Positions 4,436 through 10,924 of a DNA stretch of 10,924 nt are shown here, in pieces. The stretch comes from Opitutales bacterium. Lineage in GTDB: Bacteria; Verrucomicrobiota; Verrucomicrobiia; Opitutales; Intestinicryptomonadaceae. Position numbers and translations under genes: made by a program. How positions within the stretch are numbered: position 1 is the stretch's first letter; every line of letters starts with the position of its first letter. The notes below the pieces were generated by a model. The model ran no database searches, was not told the origin of the DNA, and worked only from the letters and a program-made list of their open reading frames with translations. The DNA lies in assembly GCA_017633865.1 (NCBI GenBank), contig JAGBOM010000378.1, positions 1 to 10,924 on the forward strand, in the 5' to 3' direction.

Positions 4436-6901
4436 TTATTTTGCGATTTGGGCTTTGAATTTTTTAAGGCCGTGCGGGGTGTCGGCGAGCGTTCTTTTGT
4501 AGGCGGGGCAGAAGATTCCACCCGCCGATTCTTTATAGAATTTATCAATCAAATCTTTGTCGACGCCGAGCTCGCAGGGCAAATTTTCCCGCAGGAAAGT
4601 TGCGGCGATGTTTTCCGCGGCGCGGCCTTCGGCTATTAAATTGTCGACGATTTTTTCGGCAAGATTGCGGTCGTAATTCGGGTTTGAACCTGACAGGGCT
4701 ATGTCGCAAGTTAGCGCGGAATAGGGCGGTTTTATAATTTTTTGTTTCGCTCCGTATTTAAATAAATTATATTTTTTGTTGAACGAATCTAATATTTCTT
4801 TTTTGGCGGCGTTCGGATTTTTCTCTTTGATTTCCCGCTGGTGTTTTTCAAACAGGGCGCTCCAATCCGGCGAAAATATCGGCAAGGCGTTATACAGCGC
4901 CGCGCGCCGGCTTACGTAAGCGGATTTTGCTTTGTCCGCTTTTTTTTGCCAATAGCCGGCGAGTTTTGGATTGGCGTCGCCGGCATCGTAGGCGCCTTTA
5001 TAAATGTCGGCGAGAGCCTGCATGTCCCAAAAATCTTTGGAGCGGGAAAGAATGAAGACGGCGAAATCTCTGTCTTGCGGAACGAGAAAGCCCGCGTAGA
5101 AGTTCCGCCAAAGAAGGCGGTTTGAGCGGTCTAAAATTTCCTCGCAGCGGCGGATGTCGGCGGGGAAATCCATGCAGGCGTTTTTGAAGGCGAGGGCGTA
5201 AATCCCGCCGCAGCCGTAGTTGTTTGAGCCGGTAAACGGGGCGTCGCCAAAAATGTCCAACTCAAAATCGGAATATAATTTTCCGAAAAATTCCGCGTCT
5301 TTGGGCGGAGGATTTTTGGAATAAAGCAGGTTTGCGAGATTGCAAAATTCAAGCGGGGAACTCGCCAAATCTTTGCCTTCAACGGAAATCTCCGCCCATT
5401 TTAGGGCGAGAGGCTTGTCCCGCATTTTTGGCGATTGCGGCATCTCGGATTTTGTCGGCGTGCTTTGCAATTCGGGCGACATTTCCGAATTAAAGCGGAA
5501 GAATATTTCTTCGGCGGGCCAGCCCTGGTAATACATGGAAAGTTCCAAAGCGCGAAGGCTGTTTTTGCCTGCGAGAGCCTCGACGTGCCTAACGGGATTT
5601 TTATAATACGCGGCCTTTTCGCCACCCGAAAGCAGGCTTTCAACATGGGGATTTTTTGCGGGCGTCGGCGCGGAAAGGCTGCCGCGGCTTTTTTGTTTTT
5701 CGGATTCGGCCTTCCAGCGCGCGGCTTTGGCGGGGTCTTTATGTTTGGGGTTGAATTTGCCCGCGTAGATTTCGGCGAGGAGTTCCGACGGCGGTTTTAA
5801 GGCGCGGCCTTCTGCGTTTTGCGCGGCTTTTGCCGAGCCTTCCTCCAAAAATTTTTTGTTTAAAAGCTCAAGGCAATATATGGCGAAGTCGAAATCTTTG
5901 GGGACGAGCCAGCCGCAGTAAAAGTTTTTCCAGCACTCGTTGTAGATTGGAAGCGCCAAAATCGCGTCGCACTTTGCCGCGTCTTTTTTTACGCCCAAGC
6001 CGCGGTAAAGCATATAGGCGTAGAGCGGCAAAAAATATTCGCGCGATTCCCAGCGCAGGTTGCTTTTGTCTTTAAGAGCCGAAATTTCGGCGGCGGTCAA
6101 ATTCCAAAATATGCTCTTTGAAAATAGAAGCGCGGCGGCTTCGGGATTTTTGTCCGCGCCGATTCCGTTTAGGCGGAGGTTCGCGTAGTTCGTTGTGTCG
6201 AATAGAGTTGAGTTTAGGAGGGCGTATTTGTAGGCCTTTTCGGCGTCGCGCGGGGAGGCGTCCGCTTTCATGTCGGCGTCGGAGGGCGTCATGTTTAGCG
6301 GGGGGAAGTCCATGCCGCCGAACTTGTTTTCGTAGGCCGCTGGCCTGCAAAATTCGGGGTTGAAGCCCTGGAAATAAAGCGAGCGTTGGAGGGCGGTGCT
6401 GCCGGATTTGTAAAATCCCGACTTTGCGCTTTGGAAATTTTCAAACGACTTGTCCGCCTTCGCCTCTTTTACGATTCCGTTATATTCCCCGCAAAAATTT
6501 TCGCCGCAAATTTTCAGCTTGGCGTAAAATTCTTCGCCGGGCTCGGCGATTTTTTTAAGATTTTGTTTTACGTTCGCAAAGCGTGGCTCGGGATTTGCAA
6601 GCGGATTTTGAATTTCCGCAAACTCGTCCGCGCGCGAAAGGTTGACGCTTCTTAAAAATACCTCTATTGCGACATTCGCTTTTTGCGGGTTGAACAATGG
6701 GTTTTTAACTTTTGCATTTGAGCCTTTAACCGTAAAATATTCGCTGTCCCATAAAAATATCAAGGCCGCCAAATCGTTTTGGGCGTACGCCTGTTTTTCA
6801 AGCGCCGCAATTTCGCCCGATATTGGGGAGCCGTCGGGGGCGTTTGCCGCGCAGGCGGCCAAAAGCAGGGCGAGGGCAAGCGTTAGATTTCTAATAATCA
6901 T
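4436..6901 (-). CDS. Large lipoprotein with an internal duplication, Sel1/TPR-like
   Basis: An 821-residue predicted lipoprotein. Its signal peptide MIIRNLTLALALLLAAC has lipobox LAAC (Cys17), so it is probably anchored in an envelope membrane facing the periplasm or exterior. The body is helical and Ala/Lys-rich, with Sel1-like phrases such as AYMLYRGLGVKKDAAKC (295-311). Two parts repeat each other. Residues 168-180 (STALQRSLYFQGF) match 448-460 (SLRALELSMYYQG). Residues 311-345 (C-AIL...WKNFYCGWLVPKDFDFAI) match 586-617 (C-EIL...WRNFYAGFLVPQDRDFAV). Residues 374-405 (LLAEIYAGKF...KQKS) match 629-660 (ALADIYKGAY...KAKS). A further 160-residue C-terminal region (660-821) has a Cys pair but no family I recognise. 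It is the first gene of a probable two-gene minus-strand transcript with the TRL-like lipoprotein. Function unknown; an envelope scaffold is the reasonable guess. Confidence 0.85.
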   Translation of the reverse strand: MIIRNLTLALALLLAACAANAPDGSPISGEIAALEKQAYAQNDLAALIFLWDSEYFTVKGSNAKVKNPLFNPQKANVAIEVFLRSVNLSRADEFAEIQNPLANPEPRFANVKQNLKKIAEPGEEFYAKLKICGENFCGEYNGIVKEAKADKSFENFQSAKSGFYKSGSTALQRSLYFQGFNPEFCRPAAYENKFGGMDFPPLNMTPSDADMKADASPRDAEKAYKYALLNSTLFDTTNYANLRLNGIGADKNPEAAALLFSKSIFWNLTAAEISALKDKSNLRWESREYFLPLYAYMLYRGLGVKKDAAKCDAILALPIYNECWKNFYCGWLVPKDFDFAIYCLELLNKKFLEEGSAKAAQNAEGRALKPPSELLAEIYAGKFNPKHKDPAKAARWKAESEKQKSRGSLSAPTPAKNPHVESLLSGGEKAAYYKNPVRHVEALAGKNSLRALELSMYYQGWPAEEIFFRFNSEMSPELQSTPTKSEMPQSPKMRDKPLALKWAEISVEGKDLASSPLEFCNLANLLYSKNPPPKDAEFFGKLYSDFELDIFGDAPFTGSNNYGCGGIYALAFKNACMDFPADIRRCEEILDRSNRLLWRNFYAGFLVPQDRDFAVFILSRSKDFWDMQALADIYKGAYDAGDANPKLAGYWQKKADKAKSAYVSRRAALYNALPIFSPDWSALFEKHQREIKEKNPNAAKKEILDSFNKKYNLFKYGAKQKIIKPPYSALTCDIALSGSNPNYDRNLAEKIVDNLIAEGRAAENIAATFLRENLPCELGVDKDLIDKFYKESAGGIFCPAYKRTLADTPHGLKKFKAQIAK

Positions 6902-6908
6902 ATATGTT

Positions 6909-6936
6909 AAGATAATGGATAAATCCGAATTTTCAA
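6909..6936 (-). promoter_or_regulatory. Possible promoter of the 821-residue lipoprotein gene
   Basis: On the minus strand TTGAAA (6936-6931) and TATCTT (6914-6909) are 16 bases apart. Transcription would begin at about 6902, directly at the ATG (6901-6899). There is no Shine-Dalgarno sequence before this ATG. The -10 match is only 4 of 6, so this is tentative. Confidence 0.3.
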
Positions 6937-7053
6937 CATTAAAGCGGGGCGGCGGGTATAGTTAAAATCGCGATTTCGTTTGAAACTTGCGGGGCGGTTT
7001 TTGCGGGTTTTTTGCAAATTTTTATTGAAAGGATAAAAATTTTTCGCAAACTT

Positions 7054-7072
7054 AATAATGATAATGATTCTC
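7054..7072 (+). promoter_or_regulatory. Fur-box-like operator before the Fur-family gene
   Basis: AATAATGATAATGATTCTC matches the classical 19-bp Fur box GATAATGATAATCATTATC at 16 of 19 positions. In the 7-1-7 description, TGATAAT-G-ATTCTCG (7059-7073) matches 12 of 14 half-site positions. GATAAT at 7060-7065 could also be the -10 box. The site lies 6 bases before the ATG at 7079, so binding would block the promoter or early transcription, as expected for autoregulation. It also lies in the gap shared with the divergent lipoprotein gene, but more than 110 bases from that gene's possible promoter. Confidence 0.72.
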
Positions 7073-7078
7073 GGATAG

Positions 7079-7453
7079 ATGAAGTATTCAAAGCAAAAAG
7101 ACGAAATTTTAAAGCTTATGCGCTCCGGCAAGCTCGACCATCCCCGCGCCGCCGACGTCTATGTGGCGATGAAAAAAATTCTGCCCGACATCGGAATCGC
7201 CACGGTTTACCGCAACTTGAATTCGCTTGCCGACGCGGGGCTAATCAGAAGAATCGCCATGCCCGGCGAGGCCGACATCTTCGACCACCGCCTTGACGCC
7301 CACCACCACGCCGTATGCGAAAAGTGCGGCAAGGTTTTCGACTTCTATTTCGACCGCGACGGCGAAATCTCGGCAATGCTTAAAGACACCATAGGCTTTG
7401 AGGCCTCCGAAATTTCCTGCTGCGCGCGCGGCAGATGCGCGGCCTGCCGGTAG
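7079..7453 (+). CDS. Fur-family metalloregulator, PerR-like
   Basis: A 124-residue DNA-binding repressor of the Fur family, sensing Fe/Mn status or peroxide. The winged-helix domain ends in the recognition segment ATVYRNLNSLADAGLI (41-56). The dimerisation/metal domain has HHHAVCEKCGK (75-85) and a C-terminal GRCAAC (119-123), giving two CxxC pairs (C80/C83 and C120/C123) for structural zinc. PerR-type residues are H21 (the HP-x-A-x-x-VY position), the 'IFD' Asp69, H75/H77, and Asp88 in 'VFDF' where Fur proteins usually have Glu. Odd: the segment before the last CxxC reads EISCCARG in place of the usual H-x-L-x-[IL]-YG strand, and the protein ends right after it. A Fur box precedes the gene, supporting autoregulation. 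The ThuA-like gene begins 72 bases downstream. Fur family is certain; PerR versus Fur cannot be settled by reading alone, so no symbol is given. Confidence 0.93.
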   Translation: MKYSKQKDEILKLMRSGKLDHPRAADVYVAMKKILPDIGIATVYRNLNSLADAGLIRRIAMPGEADIFDHRLDAHHHAVCEKCGKVFDFYFDRDGEISAMLKDTIGFEASEISCCARGRCAACR

Positions 7454-7525
7454 AGCCGCGGTCGGCTTGGGCGGCCTTGCGCTTTTGCGGAGAATTTTTG
7501 ACATTTTATTTTTATGAAGGATTTT

Positions 7526-8479
7526 ATGAAGCGTGTAATGTTTTTTCTTTTTGCCGCGCAGATGTTTTTTTGCGGGTGCAACAATGTGGGAAGCGGGGCG
7601 GCCGCAGAAAATTCCGCGCCCGCCGCCCCTCAAAAGCGGGTCGTTTTCGCGGACGGAAACTCCATTCATTTTTGGGGCGACCACGAAAACAAAATATTCT
7701 GCGAGCTTTTGCGCGACGCCTTCAACTCCGCCGCAAAAGGGCGCGCGCGCGCGGAAACTTTCGACCTGATGAATTCGGATTTGTCCGGACTTTCAGGCGC
7801 GGACGCAGTTTTGGTATTTTCCGAGGGCGAGCAGCAGCACCCATTTAAAAACAAGCTTGATGCGCTTAAAAAGCTGAACGATTCGGGAGTGTCCTTCGCG
7901 TTTTTCCACTACGCCACAACCCCGCTTACAAAAGACGGCGAGGAGGCTTTAAAAGACATCATCGGCGGCACATACGAAAATTTCTATTCCGTAAACCCGT
8001 CGTGGAAGGCGGACTTCAAGTTGGGCGATTCCGAAATCCTAAACGGCGTGCCGGAATTTTCGTTTTACGACGAAATCTACTTTAACTTCCGCTTTAAAGA
8101 CGGCGCGAAAATAATCCCGATTTTGAAGGCGACGCCGCCTGACAGGGTTCGCAAATTCCGCCCGGGCGCGCACACGGGCAACAAAACCGTCCGGGAGAAT
8201 ATGGGCAGGGAGGAAGTCGTCTATTGGGCTTGCGAAAATTCCAACGGCACCCGCGGGGCGGGCTCGGCGATAGGCCACAGCGTATGGGCTCTTAATAACG
8301 ACGCCTTCCGAACCCTCGTTTTGAACACCGCCGCATGGCTGGCAAAAATGGAGATTCCGCAGGGCGGGCTGAAATCCGCAAAGCCATCGCGCGGCGAAAT
8401 CATATCGAAAATCGAGAAAGACCTCCGCGCGGACTTTAAAGACTATTTAAAAAAGGTTGACGAAAACTTTTACAAGTAA
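7526..8479 (+). CDS. ThuA-like domain lipoprotein
   Basis: A 317-residue predicted lipoprotein starting at ATG 7526. This ATG is preceded by GAAGGA (7516-7521), a good Shine-Dalgarno sequence, and gives a compact signal peptide, MKRVMFFLFAAQMFFCGC. ATG 7514, in frame and four codons upstream, has no such site. The lipobox F-C-G-C18 is unusual because Phe takes the Leu position. Residues 37-285 form a ThuA-like (class I glutamine-amidotransferase-like) domain: RVVFADGNSIHFWGDHE (38-54), a DAVLVFSEGEQQHP strand and loop (93-106), FAFFHYAT (124-131), PEFSFYDEIYF (176-186), EVVYWACE (230-237) and the IGHS...FRTLVLNTAAWLAKMEIPQGG end (249-281). ThuA proteins are linked to sugar catabolism, and secreted versions are abundant in PVC bacteria; substrate is unknown. 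The gene may be cotranscribed with the regulator upstream, and an intrinsic terminator lies in the repeat that follows. Confidence 0.88.
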   Translation: MKRVMFFLFAAQMFFCGCNNVGSGAAAENSAPAAPQKRVVFADGNSIHFWGDHENKIFCELLRDAFNSAAKGRARAETFDLMNSDLSGLSGADAVLVFSEGEQQHPFKNKLDALKKLNDSGVSFAFFHYATTPLTKDGEEALKDIIGGTYENFYSVNPSWKADFKLGDSEILNGVPEFSFYDEIYFNFRFKDGAKIIPILKATPPDRVRKFRPGAHTGNKTVRENMGREEVVYWACENSNGTRGAGSAIGHSVWALNNDAFRTLVLNTAAWLAKMEIPQGGLKSAKPSRGEIISKIEKDLRADFKDYLKKVDENFYK

Positions 8480-8502
8480 GCCGCGCGCGTTTGAAAAAGC
8501 TT

Positions 8503-8632
8503 GTTTAGGCGATTGATTTTGGCGAATAACTGTGTCGCTAAAAAAAGACGGTAATGTCGAGTATGTAAATACACTCCATCGCCGTCTTTTTTTTTGCTCC
8601 TTGTTCTTCATCCAAAATCAATGCGCCTAAAC
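8503..8632. repeat. Repeat element, copy A: nested palindrome with terminator core
   Basis: The outer arms GTTTAGGCGATTGATTTTGG (8503-8522) and CCAAAATCAATGCGCCTAAAC (8612-8632) are complementary at 20 of 21 positions with one bulged base. They are separated from a central hairpin by two 17-base unpaired segments. Bases 8515-8632 are repeated almost exactly as copy B: same 118-base length, two substitutions, and one-base shifts in the A- and T-runs. The nested arrangement could be a structured RNA, a small MITE-like element, or a duplicated terminator. Confidence 0.82.
8540..8595 (+). terminator. Intrinsic terminator in copy A, likely ending the ThuA-like transcript
   Basis: AAAAAAAGACGG (8540-8551) pairs with CCGTCTTTTTTT (8582-8593), followed by two more T (T-run to 8595). 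The interior adds imperfect pairing (GAGT/ACTC, TGTA/TACA). With A and T runs on opposite sides it could act in both directions. It lies about 60 bases after the ThuA-like stop codon. Confidence 0.72.
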
Positions 8633-8670
8633 GGGCTCGCAACGGTTTTTTCTTATTCCACTATTTTTTA

Positions 8671-8788
8671 GATTTTGGCGAATAACTGTGTCGCTAAAAA
8701 AAAGACGGCAATGTCGAATATGTAAATACACTCCATCGCCGTCTTTTTTTTGCTCCTTGTTCTTCATCCAAAATCAATGCGCCTAAAC
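8671..8788. repeat. Repeat element, copy B
   Basis: This is a 118-base near-identical copy of 8515-8632, starting 156 bases after it. Differences are GGCAATGTCGAATATG instead of GGTAATGTCGAGTATG, one more A and one fewer T. It lacks the first 12 bases of the outer left arm, so its outer stem is only GATTTTGG/CCAAAATC. Its core hairpin (8696-8751) is also terminator-like. The 38 bases between the copies (8633-8670) are unrelated A/T-rich sequence. Confidence 0.85.
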
Positions 8789-8820
8789 CCATCGAAATCT
8801 CTATGTTTTTTACTCCTTCC

Positions 8821-8853
8821 TTTTCTAATTAGACTATTCTTAAAATTAGAAAA
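8821..8853. repeat. A/T-rich 10-bp inverted repeat
   Basis: TTTTCTAATT (8821-8830) and AATTAGAAAA (8844-8853) are exact reverse complements with a 13-base gap. It sits between copy B and the minus-strand terminator. No role can be assigned. Confidence 0.55.
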
Positions 8854-8918
8854 ATAAAATCGTTGTGTGCTCTCGATTTTGGCGATCGATTTTGGATGCG
8901 GAAGCAGGCGCGAGGAAC

Positions 8919-8963
8919 AAAAAAGCTTGGAATAGAATTAAAAATTCATTCCAAGCTTTTTTT
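8919..8963 (-). terminator. Strong bidirectional terminator after the HAD gene
   Basis: AAAAAAGCTTGGAATAGAATT (8919-8939) pairs with AATTCATTCCAAGCTTTTTT (8943-8962) through a 20-bp stem with one bulged A and an AAA loop. It ends in a T-run whichever strand is read. Its position 43 bases after the HAD stop codon makes it the likely end of the minus-strand lgt-HAD transcript. An outer 7-bp pair, GCGGAAG (8899-8905) with CTTCCGC (8979-8985), flanks it. Confidence 0.8.
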
Positions 8964-9005
8964 GACGAAGCAATGAACTTCCGCGCCACAAGCGCGAAGC
9001 CAAAA

Positions 9006-10001
9006 CTAAGAGAGGTAGGCTCTTATATCGCTAAATGTCTCAAAGTACTTGTGGCACAAAGCCTTTGTGCCGCTTTTTTCTATGTTGCCGCCGCCAAGGC
9101 CTATCGCCGCAAAGCCCGCAAGGCGGACGGAGCATATCCCCGCGCCGCTGTCCTCAATGCCCACGACGCTCGCCCTGTCGGCAAAGTCGATTCCAAGCCC
9201 GACTTTCGCGACCTCCGCGTAAAGCCACGGGTGCGGCTTCGGCGAAAGCTCGCCGAGAGTTCCGGGCTGCCCCTTGCGCATGGGGAACCCCGCGGTGATT
9301 ATGGCGTCGTAAAAATCCTTGGGGTCTCCCATGTTCAGAGCCTGAAAGCCGTTTAAGATTTCCGGCCAGGCCTTTTCGTAAAGGCCGGAGGTTACAAGCC
9401 CGATTTTTACGCCCATGGACTTCAGCGAAAGCAGGAAATCCTTGACGCCGTCGGTCGGGGTAAACGCACCGGGGCGGCCGCGCCCCTGCATGATTTCGTT
9501 CATCTCGAAATGCGTGTGCTTAAAATAGAAGTCGCGGGCGAGCTCCAGCGGCTTTTCGGGGCAGTATTTGTTTATGCAGTGCATCAAGTGCTCTGAAACG
9601 CTGTGCCCCGAGACAAACGGAATGTCGCTTTCCTCAAGGCTGAATTTTTCGTCTCCAAGAAGGCTTGCGGTTGTCTTTTCGATAATCCAAATCCAGAAGC
9701 TTTCGCTTTTGATTGTGGTGCCGTCCAAGTCCATCAAAACGGCCTTGAGGGGCTTTTTTACGGAGACGTCGCGGACGGGGTAGTACGCGGGGTAGCCGAG
9801 CTCGGATTTTACGTGCGCCATGGTTTTGTCTTTAAAGGCGACAAACTCCACCTTTTTGTCGCCCGTGGCGCAGACCGCCTCGACGCCGTCTTTGCCGACG
9901 CAAAAGAGCCCGTCGCTAGTGGCGGGCATTTCCCAGAAATTGGATTCCGCGCCGAAAGAGCCGAGCGACGGAAACACTGCCGATTTTTCGAGTTTTTTCA
10001 T
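9006..10001 (-). CDS. HAD-superfamily hydrolase (phosphoglucomutase/phosphatase-like) with N-terminal extension
   Basis: A 331-residue cytoplasmic protein. Residues 86-329 are a HAD subfamily I hydrolase with all four motifs: motif I DLDGT (nucleophile D91, D93), motif II VTSG (203-206), motif III SPKPHP (K255) and motif IV GIEDSGAG (281-288; E283, D284). A helical cap (about 100-190) follows motif I, as in beta-phosphoglucomutase-like and phosphoglycolate phosphatase-like enzymes. The likely reaction is phosphate ester hydrolysis or sugar-phosphate isomerisation; the substrate cannot be read. Unusual is an 85-residue N-terminal extension (FPSLGSFGAESNFWEMPATSDGL..., with GYPAYYPVRDV at 69-79) that is not part of the HAD fold. 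The gene follows lgt by 58 bases on the same strand and is probably cotranscribed. No Shine-Dalgarno sequence is obvious before ATG 10001. Because the extension is in frame and well composed, I keep this start. Confidence 0.9.
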   Translation of the reverse strand: MKKLEKSAVFPSLGSFGAESNFWEMPATSDGLFCVGKDGVEAVCATGDKKVEFVAFKDKTMAHVKSELGYPAYYPVRDVSVKKPLKAVLMDLDGTTIKSESFWIWIIEKTTASLLGDEKFSLEESDIPFVSGHSVSEHLMHCINKYCPEKPLELARDFYFKHTHFEMNEIMQGRGRPGAFTPTDGVKDFLLSLKSMGVKIGLVTSGLYEKAWPEILNGFQALNMGDPKDFYDAIITAGFPMRKGQPGTLGELSPKPHPWLYAEVAKVGLGIDFADRASVVGIEDSGAGICSVRLAGFAAIGLGGGNIEKSGTKALCHKYFETFSDIRAYLS

Positions 10002-10059
10002 GTTGATAAAATTTGCCTAAAAGTTTTTTTTAAACCGCCGAAATGGCAAGCTTTTTTCG

Positions 10060-10924
10060 TCAAGGGCGCCGCTCTTGGTTTAGTCTGCCCGCGGCGATGA
10101 AGATTGCGCCGGCGAGTATGCAAAAGAGCGAAAAAAACGTGCCCCTGCTAAGCTCCGTATTGCAGATTTTAATCAGGCTTACTCCGCGGTCGGGCTCCCT
10201 GAAGATTTCGCAGAATATTCTCGCGGCGGCGTAAATAATAAAAAATTCGCCGGCTATTTGCCCGTCCTTAGTCTTTCCGCGCCAGAACCGCCATTGCAGG
10301 ATTATGAAGATCAAGAGCCCTTCGGCGACGGCTTCGTAAAGCTGCGAGGGGTGGCGCGGCGGGATTTCGCTTATCGGCAGGCCGGGGGCGCTCGCGGGGA
10401 AAATCATCGCCCATTTTACGTCGCTAATTTTGCCCCAGAGCTCGCCGTTAATAAAGTTTGCGATTCTGCCCAAAAAAATCCCGGGGGCGGCGACGCTTGC
10501 TATGATGTCGGCAATCTTCAAAAACGGGGTTTTGTTTATTTTGGAGAAGGCGGCGACGGCCACCGCCACTCCTATAAATCCGCCGTGGCTTGCCATGCCG
10601 CCGTTCCAGACCTTGAAAAATATAAGCGGGTTCGCGCAAAAGTCGGCGAAGTCGTAAAAGAGCATGTATCCGAGCCTGCCGCCCAATATTACGCCCAGAA
10701 GCAGGTAGGTTATAAGCGACGAATTTTGGTCGCGGCTAAGGGGAGAGCGCCCGGCCTTCGTGTACAGGTTCATAAGGTACATCGCGATTAAGAACCCCGC
10801 GAGGTACGCGAGCCCGTACCAGCGCACGCCCTGTATTGCCGTAAAGCCCCAGCTTTCGGGGAACCTGAAGGCGAAGGGGTCGAAGTTTACCACGTAGTGC
10901 GCGAATGTGCCGAATCCGAAAGTC
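10060..10924 (-). CDS. lgt: Prolipoprotein diacylglyceryl transferase Lgt (5' end probably outside window)
   Basis: Lgt is the inner-membrane enzyme that transfers diacylglycerol from phosphatidylglycerol to the lipobox cysteine of prolipoproteins. Numbering from the in-frame GTG at 10893, the Lgt motifs are RWYGLAYLAGF (24-34), GGRLGYMLFY (71-80), NGGMASHGG with the key His (97-105), the signature GRIANFINGELWG (142-154), RHPSQLYEA (180-188) and FREPDRG (231-237). Several hydrophobic helices are present. From GTG 10893 the protein would be 277 residues (E. coli Lgt is 291). The frame stays open to base 10924 and encodes TFGFGTFAHYVV before NFDPF. Lgt proteins usually have about 10 or more residues before the DP position, so the true start probably lies beyond the window. 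The gene is upstream of the HAD gene on the same strand. Three predicted lipoproteins in the window are potential substrates. Confidence 0.95.
   Translation of the reverse strand, partial: TFGFGTFAHYVVNFDPFAFRFPESWGFTAIQGVRWYGLAYLAGFLIAMYLMNLYTKAGRSPLSRDQNSSLITYLLLGVILGGRLGYMLFYDFADFCANPLIFFKVWNGGMASHGGFIGVAVAVAAFSKINKTPFLKIADIIASVAAPGIFLGRIANFINGELWGKISDVKWAMIFPASAPGLPISEIPPRHPSQLYEAVAEGLLIFIILQWRFWRGKTKDGQIAGEFFIIYAAARIFCEIFREPDRGVSLIKICNTELSRGTFFSLFCILAGAIFIAAGRLNQERRP

Noticed and set aside
7498..7527. TTGACA (7498-7503) as a promoter of the ThuA-like gene
   Set aside because: The only -10-like sequence at the right spacing (TTTTAT, 7522-7527) overlaps the chosen ATG, so transcription would start inside the coding region.
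8515..8788. CRISPR array
   Set aside because: There are only two long (118-base) copies with internal hairpins and a 38-base gap; this is not the short-repeat, regular-spacer pattern of CRISPR.
9603..10100. Plus-strand frame of 165 codons
   Set aside because: It is antisense to the HAD gene, which has all four catalytic motifs on the minus strand.

Overview
The window looks like chromosomal DNA from a Gram-negative-type bacterium of about 45-50% G+C. The PVC superphylum, most likely Verrucomicrobiota, is the best guess. The pointers are a ThuA-domain lipoprotein of the type expanded in Verrucomicrobiota and Planctomycetota, several lipoproteins with Sel1/TPR-like architecture, weak Shine-Dalgarno use, and an Lgt with a 'RWYGLAYLAGF' N-terminal region. 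This placement rests on remembered family distributions and was not searched.

Layout. (1) 1-897 (+): C-terminal part of FeoB, the ferrous iron permease, cut by the window edge. (2) 987-3408 (+): an accessory pair. The first gene has an N-terminal aspzincin-like metallopeptidase region, a 'GGQW' linker, an A+T-rich C-terminal region with no family I recognise, and a C-terminal QLDLF sliding-clamp-type motif. The second is a secreted Sel1-repeat protein with its own strong sigma70-like promoter overlapped by a perfect 15-bp inverted repeat. (3) 3409-4001: no protein gene; a promoter-like site, a tRNA-like element resembling the 3' half of tRNA-Gly(CCC), and a minus-strand terminator. (4) 4002-6901 (-): a TRL-family lipoprotein and, upstream of it, an 821-residue lipoprotein with a clear internal duplication. 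(5) 6902-8479 (+): a Fur-box-like operator, a PerR-like Fur-family regulator, and a ThuA-like lipoprotein. (6) 8480-9005: a convergent intergenic region with two nearly identical 118-bp hairpin elements, an A/T hairpin and a bidirectional terminator. (7) 9006-10924 (-): lgt followed by a HAD phosphatase/phosphomutase-like gene; the 5' end of lgt lies at or beyond the window edge.

How the parts relate. FeoB and the Fur-family regulator both belong to iron/peroxide metabolism, although about 6 kb of other genes separates them. Lgt lipidates lipoproteins, and three probable ones (TRL-like, the 821-residue protein, ThuA-like) are encoded here. The 987-3408 pair is the best candidate for an undescribed system. 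Its composition breaks sharply inside the first gene, the modular layout resembles mobile-element or polymorphic-toxin proteins, a Sel1 protein follows directly, and a tRNA-Gly-like 3' half sits immediately downstream, as it would at an integration site. Toxin/immunity and island interpretations are inference only.
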